Shown one piece after another: positions 42,863 through 52,019 of a DNA stretch of 64,000 nt. The notes beneath the pieces were generated by a model. That model did not search any database, was not told where the DNA came from, and was given only the letters and a program-made list of their open reading frames with translations. The stretch is from Desulfobaccales bacterium (lineage in GTDB: Bacteria; Desulfobacterota; Desulfobaccia; Desulfobaccales; 0-14-0-80-60-11): NCBI GenBank assembly GCA_041648175.1, contig JBAZPO010000008.1, positions 62,001 through 126,000 of the forward strand. Direction: 5' to 3'. Within the stretch, counting starts at the first letter, position 1. Each line of letters begins with the position of its first letter. Position numbers and translations under genes: made by a program.

Positions 42863-43268
42863 GGCTACGATGACAACCCCGGCACTCTACGGGCCCTGCC
42901 GGCCGTCCCTGTTGCTTAAGCCGCAGATGGCACCCTTTACATTGGCGGTGAAAGGCATTCTTGGCGTCCAAGCGGCCTGCCTTCGGCGTCAGGCCGTGGC
43001 AGGCCTGGCACTTCTGCACCGGCTGCCCTTCGTGCCAGACGTTGCGCCTCCCCTGATAGTCGTGATGGCACTGGGTGCAGCCTACCCGCCGGGCTTCATG
43101 GAGCTTGTGGCTGAATTGCACCGGCGGTTTCCGACTGGCAGCCGGGCCAGAAATTTTAAGGAGACTCGCCGCCGGCGGCTCGATGAGTCCGGCATGGGCT
43201 CCCAAAAGGGTCAGCATTGCGAGGACCAGCCCTGCCACAGAGGCCACACGACATCTGGTTAACCGCAC
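42807..43268 (-). CDS. Periplasmic tetrahaem c-type cytochrome (c3/c7-like)
   Basis: A 153-residue exported cytochrome. A signal peptide ends about residue 26 (GAHA). Four CxxCH sites (CTQCH, CQACH, CKGCH, CRGCH) and extra His residues (FSHKLHEARR, FHRQ) fit the class III cytochrome c type, a periplasmic electron carrier. The start is GTG 43268, one base after the queD stop, so it is operon-linked to queD. The last 15 residues (RFKVQSPKFLTLNLS) are read from an intergenic repeat and are probably not original. Confidence 0.85.
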   Translation of the reverse strand: MRLTRCRVASVAGLVLAMLTLLGAHAGLIEPPAASLLKISGPAASRKPPVQFSHKLHEARRVGCTQCHHDYQGRRNVWHEGQPVQKCQACHGLTPKAGRLDAKNAFHRQCKGCHLRLKQQGRPAGPVECRGCHRSQSSRFKVQSPKFLTLNLS

Positions 43269-43269
43269 T

Positions 43270-43641
43270 TCAGTCCTGATAATAGGAGGCGCAGGAGGTA
43301 TCGGATTCCCAGACGTTGACCCGGTGGACGGTTACCCCGTCGCGATCGAAGATGGCCCCCAGGCGCTCGTAGAGGTAGCGGGCCAGATTTTCCGACGAAG
43401 GGTTGCGGTCCTGAAAAGCGGCCAGTTCATTTAAATACTTATGATCGATCTCTTCCAGCACCTCTTTGGTCCGGGCCTTGACCACGCCAAAATCCAGAAG
43501 CAGCCCGGCCTGGTCCAAGGTTTTGCCCGCCAGGAACACCTCAACTTTCCAGTTGTGGCCGTGAAGATTTTCACATTTCCCATAGAAGTTTTCCAGCCGG
43601 TGGGCGGCGGCAAATTGGGTGACGATTTTTACTTCATACAT
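43270..43641 (-). CDS. queD: 6-carboxy-5,6,7,8-tetrahydropterin synthase QueD
   Basis: A 123-residue T-fold enzyme in queuosine precursor synthesis, converting dihydroneopterin triphosphate to carboxy-tetrahydropterin. Zinc ligands and catalytic residues are visible: AAHRL, CENLHGHNW and the C-terminal WESDTSCASYY. The start at 43641 gives the family N-terminus MYEVKIVTQF; the longer in-frame start is rejected. QueD feeds the deazapurine route that ends in the substrate of QueC-like proteins, and a QatC-like gene lies about 3 kb upstream. That is suggestive but not proof of linkage. Confidence 0.9.
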   Translation of the reverse strand: MYEVKIVTQFAAAHRLENFYGKCENLHGHNWKVEVFLAGKTLDQAGLLLDFGVVKARTKEVLEEIDHKYLNELAAFQDRNPSSENLARYLYERLGAIFDRDGVTVHRVNVWESDTSCASYYQD

Positions 43642-43642
43642 A

Positions 43643-43852
43643 TTATCGAGGGCCCCCTTTGAGGGTGCGGAGCCGGGTCTCCATGCGGGTGACAAAATTT
43701 TTCAGGTCACTCTGCAAGGCGGCCAGTTCTTTATGGCGCTTGGCCAGGACAGTTTTCATTTCCTCCAGCCAAAACTCCAGGAGCGCCAGTTCCCGCTTCC
43801 GCAGTTCGTCTTCCACCCGGTTCTTTAATTGTTTGATCAGGGCTTCGTCCAT
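43643..43852 (-). CDS. Small coiled-coil protein upstream of queD
   Basis: A 69-residue, highly charged helical protein (VEDELRKRELALLEFWLEEM, AKRHKELAALQSDLKNF) with heptad-like spacing. AGGT lies before the ATG at 43852. It sits directly upstream of queD, two bases apart. No family is recognised. Confidence 0.65.
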   Translation of the reverse strand: MDEALIKQLKNRVEDELRKRELALLEFWLEEMKTVLAKRHKELAALQSDLKNFVTRMETRLRTLKGGPR

Positions 43853-43890
43853 ATTATACCTAATTATGGGGAATTATATACTTGACTCTC

Positions 43891-44997
43891 TCATGGGGTA
43901 AGCCCAAGTCCAATCAGTGACGGAAAAGGTGCCACTTCAAGCATTGCCGAAAGGGTCGGTAGGGTGAAAACGCGTCCATCCGTGTCTCGAACCACTGGCC
44001 CCAATGCATCGTTGACTCGCGCCCAACCGATGCCACCAAGAACAGCGATCAGCGGGATTCCCCCAAGCCGATTCGACTCTCCCCGAAGTCTCGCGAAGCG
44101 CAACGCCTTGTCACGAGCCGTGCCTCCGTCATTTGTGCCTTTGCATTCAAGGAGCGCTCGAAGTGTTCCTGAACTATCGAACACCACAAAGTCTGGCGCC
44201 GGTGTAACTCGGACTTCAAACCGAGAGGCGATGTCACCCTGGTTGTGACTGCCCGTGCGAATGTAGGGCACGCCGTTATCTCTGAATAGCCCCTCTACCG
44301 CGTCCTCGATCAGGTCACCCCGTTTTTTGGATGTGGCATCCAATATCTGTCGAAACGCACCGCCGTAATGACGTTGATGCAGGAACAATGAGAAGGGCAC
44401 CCCACCGGAAGCGAAGATCTGCACACTCTGCCAACCATTTTCGGTGTCAGGTTTTGATTGCTTACTGACAAGGTCACCCGGTGGAACGCCGAACAGAGAA
44501 CTATCAATGATCTGGGAAAGAGTCTTGGCAGCGACCTTGGCTTGCTCATTTGTGGTTGCCGTACCGCTTCGTTCCATTGCGTCCACCTTGTTCGGTGACA
44601 AGGGGCTTAGGCCAACCGGCTCCCCAGCCATGATCGTTGCGTGAGCGAACTCCCCCTTCGTGAGTCCCATAATCGTACGGAATGCCAGCAGCGTTCTAGG
44701 ATTGCTCACCAGAACCGAGGTCAACTCGGCTTCCGTCACCTTCGTGAATCCGGCCGTTGCCACATCAGCAGCGGCGTAGACCTGCTCGAAATACTCTCGT
44801 CCGTAAAAATGGTCCTCATGTATATAGGCGAAATCAGCGGCAAGATGCGGCACATACAGTAATCGTGCAATTTCAGCGTAAATACTTGGATGCTCGTTAG
44901 TCCCATGTTTCTGAGGAATTAAACGAATCTGCGCGATTCGCTGATCCCAACTGTTCGCTTCGGCAATCTTTGCGATTGTGGCCTGAATATTTGACAC
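43891..44997 (-). CDS. Type II restriction endonuclease, PD-(D/E)XK-type
   Basis: A 368-residue protein. The C-terminal half contains APDFVVFD, 11 residues, then LLECKGTNDGGTARDKALRF, a PD-(x)n-ECK nuclease motif. The N-terminal half is helical and could hold DNA recognition. It is encoded just downstream of a DNA methyltransferase, three bases apart, so the two form a restriction-modification system. The recognition sequence is not predictable. No similarity to a named enzyme is recognised. Confidence 0.75.
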   Translation of the reverse strand: MSNIQATIAKIAEANSWDQRIAQIRLIPQKHGTNEHPSIYAEIARLLYVPHLAADFAYIHEDHFYGREYFEQVYAAADVATAGFTKVTEAELTSVLVSNPRTLLAFRTIMGLTKGEFAHATIMAGEPVGLSPLSPNKVDAMERSGTATTNEQAKVAAKTLSQIIDSSLFGVPPGDLVSKQSKPDTENGWQSVQIFASGGVPFSLFLHQRHYGGAFRQILDATSKKRGDLIEDAVEGLFRDNGVPYIRTGSHNQGDIASRFEVRVTPAPDFVVFDSSGTLRALLECKGTNDGGTARDKALRFARLRGESNRLGGIPLIAVLGGIGWARVNDALGPVVRDTDGRVFTLPTLSAMLEVAPFPSLIGLGLTP

Positions 44998-45000
44998 CGA

Positions 45001-45891
45001 TTATCCGACCTTGAATAGATATCCGGGAATTTCAAGGGCAGAATTTTCGGCGATGCGGCGACGGGATTCATCAACGAAAGGTTCATGAATTTCGAATCCC
45101 GCCGCCTTACGTCCCAGGCGGCGAGCCACAACCACTGTGGTCCCCCCACCAGCGAATGGGTCTACCACGATCCCACTCTCAGGGCTGGCGACCCTAATGA
45201 AGAACTCGGCTAGTCCCTCGGGCATTGCTGCCGTGTGTGCAACGCCTCGATGCTGGTTGTATGTCTGTGCAACGGTCACCACGTTCCCTGGGTCCGCCCC
45301 GCCCAATAGATATGTTTTCGTTCGATCACGGCCAAAACCGGCCTCTGTGTTTCGCCTGCCAAGTTTATCTAATTTGCGTCTAGCGATCTCTGCGCAGTCT
45401 GCTTTATATGGAATTCTAATTGCATTCAAGTCAAAGTACGGCCTGGCACCCCGCGCAAAGTGGTAAACGTACTCAAAACTATCCTTGGTCCGTGGACCAA
45501 ACCTACCCGGAACTGCATTTGGTTTCGCCCATATATAAGTCTCAATCCAACGCCAGCCCATCCGTTGAAGGGCAATAACCAACTCATAAACGTATGGGTG
45601 CCTCTGACCTTTTAGTGGACCTTGTTTGGCCACACGATTTTTTATATTAAGAATTAGGCTGCCGCTTTCGCTCGCAGCATGATACATCGCCTTGCCGAAC
45701 GGCAGGAACCAGCCCACATATTGGTCTGGGTGTATCCGACTATACGCCCGGGCATCGGCATACGGGGGGCTCGTGAAGAAAAGGTCGATGCTGCCTCGGG
45801 GAAGGCGCGGCAACAAGTCCAAGGCATCACCATGTGTTATCCCTTCATCCAGAAATCGGGATAACGCTTGAGTGTCACCTCTGTTCTGCAC
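45001..45891 (-). CDS. Type II DNA methyltransferase (beta class)
   Basis: A 296-residue methylase. Motif IV TSPPY at 40-44 precedes motif I VDPFAGGGTT near residue 243, the beta-class order. The TSPPY form is typical of N4-cytosine and some N6-adenine enzymes. The central segment with RRNTEAGFGRDR is the likely target-recognition domain. It protects the host from the restriction enzyme encoded next. The spacer 45892-46074 has no gene that I can support. Confidence 0.85.
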   Translation of the reverse strand: MQNRGDTQALSRFLDEGITHGDALDLLPRLPRGSIDLFFTSPPYADARAYSRIHPDQYVGWFLPFGKAMYHAASESGSLILNIKNRVAKQGPLKGQRHPYVYELVIALQRMGWRWIETYIWAKPNAVPGRFGPRTKDSFEYVYHFARGARPYFDLNAIRIPYKADCAEIARRKLDKLGRRNTEAGFGRDRTKTYLLGGADPGNVVTVAQTYNQHRGVAHTAAMPEGLAEFFIRVASPESGIVVDPFAGGGTTVVVARRLGRKAAGFEIHEPFVDESRRRIAENSALEIPGYLFKVG

Positions 45892-46074
45892 GGTGCATCT
45901 CCAAAAGCCGCTTGTAAATGATTTTGTTAGGGAACCTCGTATAGAATCCCTTCTTATTGACTACTCTAAAAGTGCTGTCCTGTCAATTCATTGGCTATGG
46001 AAGGGATGAAATAATTGGCGGGAGAAAAGGCTTGGGACCGAACCGATCTGCATTTGAGCATAGGCGGATCGCCT

Positions 46075-46707
46075 TTAAAAATACCGGATGGGCCAGTGAT
46101 GTTTGCGGGCTTGGAGCCTTAAACGCCAGGAAGGGTTAACCGCCACGGGGTTCCCGATGGACCGGAACATATGGGCATCCTGGATATGGTCCCCGTAAGC
46201 GTAGGAGCGGGACAAATCAAAGCCGTGGATATAGGATAAATCCTGCAAAAGAAATAACTTATTGGGCCCACGGGGGTGCAGGCCGTCGATGGCTCCGGTG
46301 AACTTACCGTTTGAGCGCTGCAATTCCGTGGCAATGAGCCAATCCGCCCCCAGTTCTTCTTTTAAAGGCGTCAGGAGTAAGGCCAGGGAGCCGCTCAACA
46401 GGGCCACGGCATGGCCCTGGATCTGGTGCTCCACAAGACAGGCCAATCCGTCCGGACTCACCCGGGGCGCGATGTCCGTTTGGTAGCACCGCCCGGCCAG
46501 GCGGGCTACTTCCTCCACCTCCAGCCCCGCCAGGTAACTCTTGTCCTGAAAGCGGCCCTGGGGACGGTAGGCCAACTGACCGAGGAAAGACAGGGCCTGA
46601 GACACGCTGATCAGGCGTTGCCGCACCAAATAGCGGAAAAAGAAGCGCTCTGTGTGCCCTTGAACCAGGGTCTGATCCACATCAAAAATAGCAACCACCC
46701 GGCTCAT
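46075..46707 (-). CDS. HAD-IB family phosphatase (SerB-like)
   Basis: A 210-residue phosphatase. Motif I is IFDVDQTLVQGHT (Asp-x-Asp), motif II is LLSGSLALLL and motifs III/IV are SYAYGDHIQDAHMF. The subfamily acts on phospho-lipids or phosphoserine. It lies just downstream of a CDP-alcohol phosphatidyltransferase (46754-47365), which suggests a role in phospholipid head-group synthesis, such as removing phosphate after the transferase step. Confidence 0.85.
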   Translation of the reverse strand: MSRVVAIFDVDQTLVQGHTERFFFRYLVRQRLISVSQALSFLGQLAYRPQGRFQDKSYLAGLEVEEVARLAGRCYQTDIAPRVSPDGLACLVEHQIQGHAVALLSGSLALLLTPLKEELGADWLIATELQRSNGKFTGAIDGLHPRGPNKLFLLQDLSYIHGFDLSRSYAYGDHIQDAHMFRSIGNPVAVNPSWRLRLQARKHHWPIRYF

Positions 46708-46753
46708 AACGTCCTCCGGCGGTGAAATTGTGGTGTCTTAAGCGGGGGTCAGG

Positions 46754-47365
46754 CTAAACTTTGCCAGCCTGGAACAGGACACGACCATCCTGGATTACCG
46801 GGAGGCCTCGAATCAGGCATAGTCCGGTAGTAAAGAATATAAGGCCTTGATTCACAGGATGCAAGGTTATGAGGATATTGGGGTCCTTGAGCGCCAGGGC
46901 CCAGGTGAGATAAAGAAGACCGAAAATCACGCCCTTGGCCAACCCATAGAGGGCCCGCATAAACCGGGAAGCCACCAGGAAGCGCCCCAGGGCGGAGTGC
47001 ATCATGCCGAAACCCGATTTCCCCTGGGTAAGGGCCACGCCTCGAATACTGTCCACGATGAAGGAGCGGATTAAAAAGATAATGGGAACCCAGAGAGGCA
47101 CCAGCCCCAGGTACATGAAAGTGATCCAGAGGATATTTTCCACGGCGCGGTCGATGGCGATGTCCAGCACCGCCCCAAGTTCGGTAACTTCTTGGCGCAG
47201 CCTGGCGACATAGCCGTCAAACCAATCCATGAGAAACAGGACGATCAGCAGCCCAAGGCCGCACAGGCGCGCGGCGAAATTAGGCACAAACAGAAGACCC
47301 ACCAGGATTAACAGGAGTGGCAATCGGGCCAGGGTGATGAGGTTCGCTAAAGACATCGGCACCAT
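46754..47365 (-). CDS. CDP-alcohol phosphatidyltransferase
   Basis: A 203-residue membrane enzyme with about six helices. The family signature D-G-x2-A-R-x8-G-x3-D-x3-D is clear in FDGYVARLRQEVTELGAVLD and the following IAIDR. It transfers a phosphatidyl group from CDP-diacylglycerol to an alcohol, for example glycerol phosphate or inositol phosphate. ATG 47365 and ATG 47356 are both possible starts. The HAD-IB phosphatase downstream would complete a two-step head-group reaction. Confidence 0.88.
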   Translation of the reverse strand: MVPMSLANLITLARLPLLLILVGLLFVPNFAARLCGLGLLIVLFLMDWFDGYVARLRQEVTELGAVLDIAIDRAVENILWITFMYLGLVPLWVPIIFLIRSFIVDSIRGVALTQGKSGFGMMHSALGRFLVASRFMRALYGLAKGVIFGLLYLTWALALKDPNILITLHPVNQGLIFFTTGLCLIRGLPVIQDGRVLFQAGKV

Positions 47366-47593
47366 TCCAGCAAGACTCTATAACGGAGAAGTTACCAGAA
47401 TAATCTCCATGTTACAATTTGAACTCTACTTTTGGCTCAATTTGACCGGAGAAGTTATTTATAAGTGTGGCTCGCTCAGGGAGTTCCACTCCAGCCGCCT
47501 CAACCCAAAAGGACTTTTGTGCCGGCTAGTTTTGTGTTATGTTGAGTCGGACTGATAATCAGGCCGATTTTCCCAGCCAAGGTAGGCCTCCAG

Positions 47594-49129
47594 ATGACCC
47601 ACGACCGTCCGGATCGTACTGAGACCGTTGAGTTGATCGGGCAAAGATACCTGATCGTGCGCCAACTCCGGGAAGAACCCTGGGGAGAGGTGTGGCTGGC
47701 CCAGGACAACCTCCTGAGGATCGAGGTCGGCCTCAAACTCCTACCCCGGGACGATCCGGAGTGGGCCGCAGCCCGGGATATGTTTGAAAACGAGGCGATC
47801 CTGGGTCACAAGCTACGTCATCCCCAGATCCTGGGGATCTTCCATGTGGACAAGGCAGAAAGATTTCTCTACCTGGTGGAAGAACCCTTCGCCGGCGTCA
47901 GCCTCATGACCCATTTAAGCCGGCAAAAACGGTGCAGTATGGCGCAGGCTCTAGACCTGCTGGAGCGCCTGGGTCAAGCCCTGGCCTTTGCCCACCAGCA
48001 AGGAGAGGTGCATCAATCCCTCAACCCCGCCAATATTCTCTTGCAGGAAGACGACCTGCGTCTCGCCAATTTCGGCTTCGCTCCGGCCTTTGACGATCAT
48101 CCGCTGTATTTGGAGCTCAAGGCTTATGTTCCTCCCGAAGTCATTCACGGGGATCGGCTCACACCCGCGGGCAATGTGTTTTCCTTAGGGGTTCTGGGCT
48201 TCCGGCTGGTGGCCGGCAGTCTGCCGTATCCCCTGACCTTTGACGAGCCCTTTCCCTACCGTTTGGAATACCCCCCGGCGGACCTGGAAGAGATTCCCGT
48301 TCCCTTGCAGAATGTGCTATTGCGGTGCCTGTCGGAGGACCCCGAGGAGCGGCTGCCCCATGCCGGCGCCTTTGTCAGCCAATTGCGCCAGGCCCGGGAG
48401 ATGATACACGGGGTTTCCAAAGAACCCTACGCGTCCTCGCGGCCGGAAAGGTCTAGGGCTAAATGGGCACCGCTGGCTCAGGCCGGACCTCTCCTGAAAA
48501 AGGTTTGGGAGGAGAATAAGCCCCGGGCGCAAAAAGCCCGGGAAATGGCCGTAACGCACTGGAACTCGCTCAAACAGGCGCCCCGGCGGCTTTGGTGGGG
48601 GACGGGTCTGGCCGTGCTGCTTATCGCCCTCATTATTGGCGGGGTCAAGCTGGTCCACCAACCCGCATCGCAGCCACAATCCCCCAGGGTGGCGGCGCCG
48701 ATGAGCTTGCCTCCCATGGGTGGCGGGCCGCCCTTGCTGGAGGCCGGCGAGGCCGGAACTCCCCGGGAGCCGGTCCCACCTGCCAGGCTGGCGACCGGGC
48801 CAACCACGGCCCCGGTGCAGGCTACACCGGGAGAAACCCCGCGGGCTAAAGAAGAGCGCTACCTCCTGGTAGTCGCCACCTATGCCAACATGAAGCAGGC
48901 TGAGGCCTTGCAGCAACGGCTCCGGGCCAAAAAAATTCATGCTGTTACCGTCACGCGGAAGGCCGGGGACAAAACTCTGTACCTGGTCCAGGTGGGTCCC
49001 GTCACCGGCGCCAAGGCCGCCGAAGACGCGGCCGGCCGCATCAAAAGCCAGGAAAAGATCACCCCGAAAGTCGTGAAACTGTCGCCTCGAACCGGCGGCG
49101 CCAACCAAGTGAGGAAGCCAGCCCGATGA
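47594..49129 (+). CDS. Pseudokinase - membrane helix - SPOR domain protein
   Basis: The 511-residue protein begins with a Ser/Thr kinase-like fold (about 12-260). The Lys of strand 3 is kept (VGLKLLP, Lys47) and a Glu in FENEAILGH. The catalytic HRD loop is replaced by VHQSLNPANILL and the metal-binding DFG by Asn159-Phe-Gly, so catalysis is unlikely. A membrane helix (about 335-355), a Pro-rich linker and a SPOR domain (about 420-495, RYLLVVATYANMKQAEALQQ), which binds denuded peptidoglycan, follow. It probably senses or scaffolds at the septum. Its TGA overlaps the purC start. Confidence 0.85.
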   Translation: MTHDRPDRTETVELIGQRYLIVRQLREEPWGEVWLAQDNLLRIEVGLKLLPRDDPEWAAARDMFENEAILGHKLRHPQILGIFHVDKAERFLYLVEEPFAGVSLMTHLSRQKRCSMAQALDLLERLGQALAFAHQQGEVHQSLNPANILLQEDDLRLANFGFAPAFDDHPLYLELKAYVPPEVIHGDRLTPAGNVFSLGVLGFRLVAGSLPYPLTFDEPFPYRLEYPPADLEEIPVPLQNVLLRCLSEDPEERLPHAGAFVSQLRQAREMIHGVSKEPYASSRPERSRAKWAPLAQAGPLLKKVWEENKPRAQKAREMAVTHWNSLKQAPRRLWWGTGLAVLLIALIIGGVKLVHQPASQPQSPRVAAPMSLPPMGGGPPLLEAGEAGTPREPVPPARLATGPTTAPVQATPGETPRAKEERYLLVVATYANMKQAEALQQRLRAKKIHAVTVTRKAGDKTLYLVQVGPVTGAKAAEDAAGRIKSQEKITPKVVKLSPRTGGANQVRKPAR

Positions 49130-50013
49130 ATCCCCCGGTCATGACCACTGCGTTACCCTTAGGCCCCCGGCACCAGGGCAAAGTTCGAGACATTTACGAC
49201 TTGGGTGACAAATTGCTCCTGGTGGCCACGGACCGCATGTCCGCCTTCGATGTGGTGATGAACGAGCCCATCCCTGATAAGGGCCGCATCCTGACCCAGT
49301 TGTCCGCCTTCTGGTTTAAGCACCTGGCGGACCTGACCCCCAATCACGTGATTTCGCTTGAGGTGGCGGACTTCCCCCCGGCCTGCCAGCCGTTCCGGGA
49401 GATTTTACAAGGCCGCACCATGCTGGTGCGCAAGTGCCGGCCCCTGCCGGTGGAGTGTATCGTCCGGGGTTATTTGTCCGGTTCCGGCTGGGCTGAGTAC
49501 AAACAAACCGGAGCTATCGGTGGTTTGGCTTTGCCTACGGGGCTGGTGGAGTCCCAGAAGCTGCCGGAGCCCATCTTTACGCCCTCCACCAAGGCCGAGT
49601 TGGGGACCCACGACGAAAACATCTCCTTTGCCACCATGGCCGATAAGATCGGGGCTACGCTTGCCGCCCAGGTCAGGGATCTGAGCCTGGCTATCTATGG
49701 GCGCGCGCTGGCGTGGGCCGAGCCCCGGGGCGTCATTATTGCCGACACCAAGTTCGAATTCGGTCTGGCCGATAACCAACTTCTGCTCATCGACGAAGTC
49801 CTGACCCCCGACTCTTCCCGGTTCTGGCCCCAGGAGGACTATAAGCCCGGCGGTCCTCAGAAGAGCTACGACAAGCAATATCTGAGGGACTACCTGGAAT
49901 CCCTGGGGTGGAACAAAAAGCCCCCGCCGCCGCCGCTGCCCGCGGACGTGATCGCCAACACCCGGTCCCGGTATATTCAGGCCTTAAAGACCCTTACCGG
50001 CGAAGCGTTATAG
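49126..50013 (+). CDS. purC: SAICAR synthetase PurC
   Basis: A 295-residue purine-pathway enzyme that joins aspartate to CAIR with ATP. The opening is HQGKVRDIYDLGDKLLLVATDRMSAFD. The core has PVECIVRGYLSGSGW, STKAELGTHDENISF, IIADTKFEFG and IDEVLTPDSSRFW. This is the yeast-like, longer type. ATG 49126 overlaps the stop of the pseudokinase gene by four bases (ATGA), so translation is coupled, though the functions are unrelated. Confidence 0.96.
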   Translation: MNPPVMTTALPLGPRHQGKVRDIYDLGDKLLLVATDRMSAFDVVMNEPIPDKGRILTQLSAFWFKHLADLTPNHVISLEVADFPPACQPFREILQGRTMLVRKCRPLPVECIVRGYLSGSGWAEYKQTGAIGGLALPTGLVESQKLPEPIFTPSTKAELGTHDENISFATMADKIGATLAAQVRDLSLAIYGRALAWAEPRGVIIADTKFEFGLADNQLLLIDEVLTPDSSRFWPQEDYKPGGPQKSYDKQYLRDYLESLGWNKKPPPPPLPADVIANTRSRYIQALKTLTGEAL

Positions 50014-50034
50014 CGATTGCCAAGAGTTCTTTTG
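50014..50034. repeat. Half copy of the 236-bp element's left end
   Basis: TATAGCGATTGCCAAGAG and TTCTTTTGC match the left end of the elements at 12245 and 15000, then the similarity stops. Confidence 0.45.
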
Positions 50035-50050
50035 CGATTGATTTATGAAT

Positions 50051-50087
50051 TTTGAGGGCACAGTGGGTTGTGCCCTCAAATCTTTTT
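50051..50087. terminator. Bidirectional terminator between purC and the DUF2207 gene
   Basis: TTTGAGGGCACA (50051-50062) pairs with TGTGCCCTCAAA (50069-50080), followed by TCTTTTT. It serves two convergent genes. Confidence 0.9.
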
Positions 50088-50090
50088 GAC

Positions 50091-52001
50091 CTACCAGCCG
50101 CTGCCCCCACCGCCGCCGCCTCCGCCGCCTGAGGACCCGCCGCCGCCGCTGCCCGAAGACGACCCGGGGGCAGAAGAGGAAGAAGAAATGGCGCTGGAAA
50201 AGGAGCTGCCCAGGCTGTCAGAAAACCGCGAGGTGTTAAAGCGGTCCCAGGAGCTACCGGAATACCAGATGGGGGTGTAGGGCTGCGCCTCGGTCCCGGC
50301 CTGGGCCAGCACCTCGGCGAATTGCTCGCTCCAGGCATTTTCCACATCCAGGGCCAGGGCGTAAGGGAGGTATTTCTCGAAGAGTTCCGGCGTCTTCTCC
50401 GGGGGATTGAGGAGGTTAAGGCGGTCTTTTTCCGCCACCGAGAGGTAGAGCTTGAAACCCTCGATCTGGTCCATGATCTTGCGGCCCGCCAGGGTGGGGG
50501 CCTTGAGCAGGTGGTAGAACAGGGCGTTCAGAAAGGCCATGGCGGCCAGGGTTACGGCCGCGGGGATGGACACGGCCGAGCTGATCATGACCACCCCGAA
50601 GATCTCCCCAATAAAAAAGGGCAAGGCAAACAGGGTGGTCAGCAGGGCCCCCAGAAATTTCCACAGACCACCGCTCCGGGCGGTTTTCCATTTGGTGTAG
50701 ACCGTGACCGCCAGAAAGTAGCAAGCCACCGTCCAGATGGTTAGCCATAAGGCACCGAAGCCCGCGGCCGTGCGGTCCCGGGCGGTGAGGATGACAAAGG
50801 CCGCTCCCAGTAAGGTAATGATAATCCCGGGGGTCAAGTAGCCCGAGTTGGTGACGAAGTAGATCTTTTCTAATTCCGTCTTGAGACTTTTCTTCAACGC
50901 GTCAATGGCGGCCTTAATCTTGGTGTGGTTCTTATTTTCCAATTTAATGGAACCCTTCCCCAGGAAGAGTTGCGTGGCGATGAGTTCTTCGCCCCGGGAC
51001 AGGGCCTGCTTGGGGGCGTCCCGGCGAATCAGGGTGTAATCGCCGCCGTCCTCCTGGATGAGCACGGCCCCTTTTACGGCCAGGTCCACGACCGCGGCGG
51101 CAAAAGCCTTGTCATCATAGCCCATGCGGCTGAGGTAGCGCACTCCTGCAGGTGAAAACCCCGAAGGCGGGGTGTACAAGGGGATGATGGTGCCGGTGGC
51201 CGGGTCCCGGCCCACCCGGTTCCAGACCCAGAGATAGTATCCCAGGAGCGCTATCAGCCAGAGGAGGCCCAGGGCCATGGCCATATTGTCCTGGAGGAAG
51301 AAGCCCATTTTTTCCTGGCCGGAGGGCTCGTGTACCACGCCCTTGGGCCAGGCCACCGCCACGGTGAGGCCCTCTTTGGGCGCCAAACCCCGGGTGGTCT
51401 TGAAAACGATGTTGTGCTCTCCTTGTTGCACCGTAACATCGTGACCCTGGTCCCCTTGATAACCGGTGTAGGCAGCATAGCGAAGAATTTTAGCCTTGGG
51501 TGGCAGCTCGATGATGGCTTCCGCCTTATCGATGGGAAAAGTCCAACCGTTGCCGGTGACGTTCCAGTACAGTTCGTCAAAGTCCTTGAAAAAACCAAGC
51601 TCCCGGTCGGCCCGGTACCGGATGGTGTAGGTATGGACCCCGGGCTTGAGAAACACGTCTTTTTGGCCGATAAAAATCTTGACGCCGTTGCTCACCCGCT
51701 GGGTATGATAGGGCTCGGGCCGGCCGTCCCGCAAGACCTCGGTTACAGCGAAACCCACCGTGACGGTGTTGCCCAGACGGTCCCGGTAGGTGGTGGGGAA
51801 GTCCCGGATGATGCCACGCTTGATCTCCCGCCCGGTGGCCTGGACCGTGATGTGCTCCGTGACGCTCATGGCGGCGTCGGTATGGACCGTGATGACGCTC
51901 TGGAAATCGAGAATTCTCTCGGATTGGGCCGCGGCGGGGGCGGCTCCGATCACGAGGCCCAAATAGAGGGGTGCCAGGATCAAGAGGAAGAGGCGCTTCA
52001 T
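50091..52001 (-). CDS. DUF2207 membrane protein
   Basis: A 636-residue exported membrane protein. A signal peptide (LAPLYLGLVIGAAPAAA) leads to the DUF2207 extracellular domain (SERILDFQSVITVHTDAAMS, GIIRDFPTTYRD, ELGFFKDFDELYWNVTGNGW). Helices follow near 235-260, 390-430 and 450-500, and the tail is Ser/Gly-rich, ending in Gly-Ser-Gly-Trp. It is encoded right after lemA, and LemA and DUF2207 proteins commonly occur together. Function is unknown. Confidence 0.88.
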   Translation of the reverse strand: MKRLFLLILAPLYLGLVIGAAPAAAQSERILDFQSVITVHTDAAMSVTEHITVQATGREIKRGIIRDFPTTYRDRLGNTVTVGFAVTEVLRDGRPEPYHTQRVSNGVKIFIGQKDVFLKPGVHTYTIRYRADRELGFFKDFDELYWNVTGNGWTFPIDKAEAIIELPPKAKILRYAAYTGYQGDQGHDVTVQQGEHNIVFKTTRGLAPKEGLTVAVAWPKGVVHEPSGQEKMGFFLQDNMAMALGLLWLIALLGYYLWVWNRVGRDPATGTIIPLYTPPSGFSPAGVRYLSRMGYDDKAFAAAVVDLAVKGAVLIQEDGGDYTLIRRDAPKQALSRGEELIATQLFLGKGSIKLENKNHTKIKAAIDALKKSLKTELEKIYFVTNSGYLTPGIIITLLGAAFVILTARDRTAAGFGALWLTIWTVACYFLAVTVYTKWKTARSGGLWKFLGALLTTLFALPFFIGEIFGVVMISSAVSIPAAVTLAAMAFLNALFYHLLKAPTLAGRKIMDQIEGFKLYLSVAEKDRLNLLNPPEKTPELFEKYLPYALALDVENAWSEQFAEVLAQAGTEAQPYTPIWYSGSSWDRFNTSRFSDSLGSSFSSAISSSSSAPGSSSGSGGGGSSGGGGGGGGGSGW

Positions 52002-52019
52002 GGCGATGGGGTCCGTTCC

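Noticed and set aside
45957..46139. 60-codon plus-strand frame in the spacer before the methyltransferase
   Set aside because: No ribosome binding site and no protein-like pattern; it runs into the HAD gene on the other strand.
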